From: Sediminibacterium ginsengisoli
Lineage (GTDB): Bacteria; Bacteroidota; Bacteroidia; Chitinophagales; Chitinophagaceae
Direction: 5' to 3'
Length of the DNA stretch: 64,000 bases
Assembly: GCF_900167075.1 (NCBI RefSeq)
Contig: NZ_FUWH01000013.1
Location: forward strand, 25,949 to 89,948
In this document: piece by piece, positions 63,425 through 64,000 of the stretch
Layout of the letters: every line of letters starts with the position of its first letter
Numbering within the stretch: position 1 is the stretch's first letter
Notes under the pieces: generated by a model
Told to the model about the DNA's origin: nothing
Seen by the model: the letters and a program-made list of their open reading frames with translations, nothing else
Database searches by the model: none
Translations under genes and position numbers: made by a program

Positions 63425-63796
63425 TTATTTCACTTCTACTTCAGCGCCAGCTTCTTTCAGCTTAGCAACTAAATCGTCAGCTTCAGCTTTAGAGATGCCT
63501 TCTTTAACTGGTTTCGGAGCACCGTCTACCAGGTCTTTCGCTTCTTTCAGTCCTAAGCCAGTCAGTTCTTTAACGATCTTAACTACGCCCAGTTTGCTTG
63601 CACCACCGCTAACGAGGATAACATCGAAAGATGTTTTCTCTTCTACAGCAGCTGCACCACCGCCATCGGCTGCAACTACAACTGCAGCAGCAGCTGGTTC
63701 GATACCGTAATCAGCTTTCAGTACATCAGCTAATTCCTGAACTTCTTTTACTGTTAAGCCTACTAATGTTTCGGCTAATGCTTTTAAGTCTGCCAT
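63425..63796 (-). CDS. rplL: 50S ribosomal protein L7/L12
   Basis: From the ATG at 63796 this is a 123-residue protein with the N-terminal dimer helix ([14 protein letters not shown]), an Ala/Gly-rich hinge (about 38-54) and the C-terminal factor-binding domain containing [15 protein letters not shown]. It forms the ribosomal stalk with L10 and recruits translation factors. An in-frame ATG three codons upstream is less likely. The strong terminator after it isolates it from the peptidase and rpoB. Confidence 0.98.
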   Translation of the reverse strand: MADLKALAETLVGLTVKEVQELADVLKADYGIEPAAAAVVVAADGGGAAAVEEKTSFDVILVSGGASKLGVVKIVKELTGLGLKEAKDLVDGAPKPVKEGISKAEADDLVAKLKEAGAEVEVK

Positions 63797-63918
63797 GTTT
63801 TTCAATTTTTTCCGCCTTCAAAGTCTTTGGACTCCGGCGGATGGTTTAAAAAAATTAGCCTTTATTTTCCCTCAGGCCTGGGGTTATTTTCTACGGGAGT
63901 TACCCCGTGCAGAAACAA

Positions 63919-64000
63919 TTATTCAGCTGCCGGAGCTTCAGGAGCTGCATCAGCTGCTGGTTCAGCAGGTGCGGCAACAGCTGTAGTTCCTTCAGCCTGC
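63919..64000 (-). CDS. rplJ: 50S ribosomal protein L10, C-terminal end (partial)
   Basis: Only the last 26 codons are inside the window, cut by its right edge. They encode an Ala/Pro/Glu-rich tail (A-V-A-A-P-A-E-P-A-A-D...A-A-E) ending in TAA 122 nt before rplL, as in L10 proteins of Bacteroidota. The assignment rests on this composition and on position directly upstream of rplL. Confidence 0.8.
   Translation of the reverse strand, partial: QAEGTTAVAAPAEPAADAAPEAPAAE

Noticed and set aside
1-64000. CRISPR arrays, insertion sequences, tRNA or rRNA genes, riboswitches
   Set aside because: No regularly spaced repeats, transposase frames, cloverleaf-like sequences or known aptamer cores were recognised on reading both strands.

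Overview
The window reads as chromosomal DNA of a Bacteroidota bacterium, most likely Chitinophagia (Chitinophagaceae-like). The grounds are a TonB-dependent receptor paired with a DUF4249 lipoprotein, short 5' leaders with little Shine-Dalgarno signal, a promoter upstream of rpoB with the Bacteroidota TTTG / TAnnTTTG spacing, a Bacteroidota-type RpoB, and several families typical of the phylum. The genus is not fixed by anything I can see. There are no tRNA or rRNA genes, no transposase and no CRISPR array. Gene packing is tight, with many 1-4 nt stop/start overlaps.

Layout. 0-13 kb holds mixed single genes: a haem lipoprotein, VOC and SRPBCC proteins, the TonB receptor/DUF4249 pair, a hemerythrin-like protein, a GDSL hydrolase convergent with an acyltransferase-SGNH protein, thioredoxin, prolyl oligopeptidase, a small LTxxQ-like secreted protein and an unrecognised membrane protein. 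13.4-23.5 kb is a co-directional run of five genes: an HD phosphohydrolase fused to a Pycsar-effector-like (PycTM/DUF5706) membrane domain, polyphosphate kinase 1, an SdiA-regulated-like lipoprotein, a 1199-residue metallophosphoesterase / kinase-like / Omp85-barrel fusion, and a 783-residue GAF protein carrying a cyclase-like D-I-R-N-S-T motif. This is the most unusual region and may link polyphosphate or nucleotide signalling with the envelope. 23.5-28 kb carries a KefB-type antiporter with its flavodoxin-fold partner, an orphan protein, a ferritin-like DUF892 protein with histone-like and acidic tails, and a CinA-family amidohydrolase.

28-44.5 kb is an exopolysaccharide/O-antigen type gene cluster. 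It contains seven glycosyltransferases, a flippase, an O-antigen ligase/polymerase, an FkbM methyltransferase, a Wzc-like chain-length/ATPase protein, a short TolC-like protein, a hexapeptide acyltransferase, an initiating sugar transferase with a receiver-like N-terminus coupled to a stand-alone response regulator, and a 50-codon membrane peptide gene coupled to the polymerase.

44.6-51.3 kb holds a hypothetical gene, a Gfo/Idh/MocA oxidoreductase, ispD, isoaspartyl peptidase, an amino-acid permease overlapping a heptose-7-phosphate kinase gene, and an OmpH/Skp chaperone. 51.4-64 kb holds rpoC and rpoB, then (reading upstream) a sterol-desaturase-family gene and an M13 metallopeptidase gene that separate rpoB from rplL and the partial rplJ. 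Strong hairpin terminators follow both rplL and the peptidase gene, so rpoBC is probably transcribed from its own promoter.
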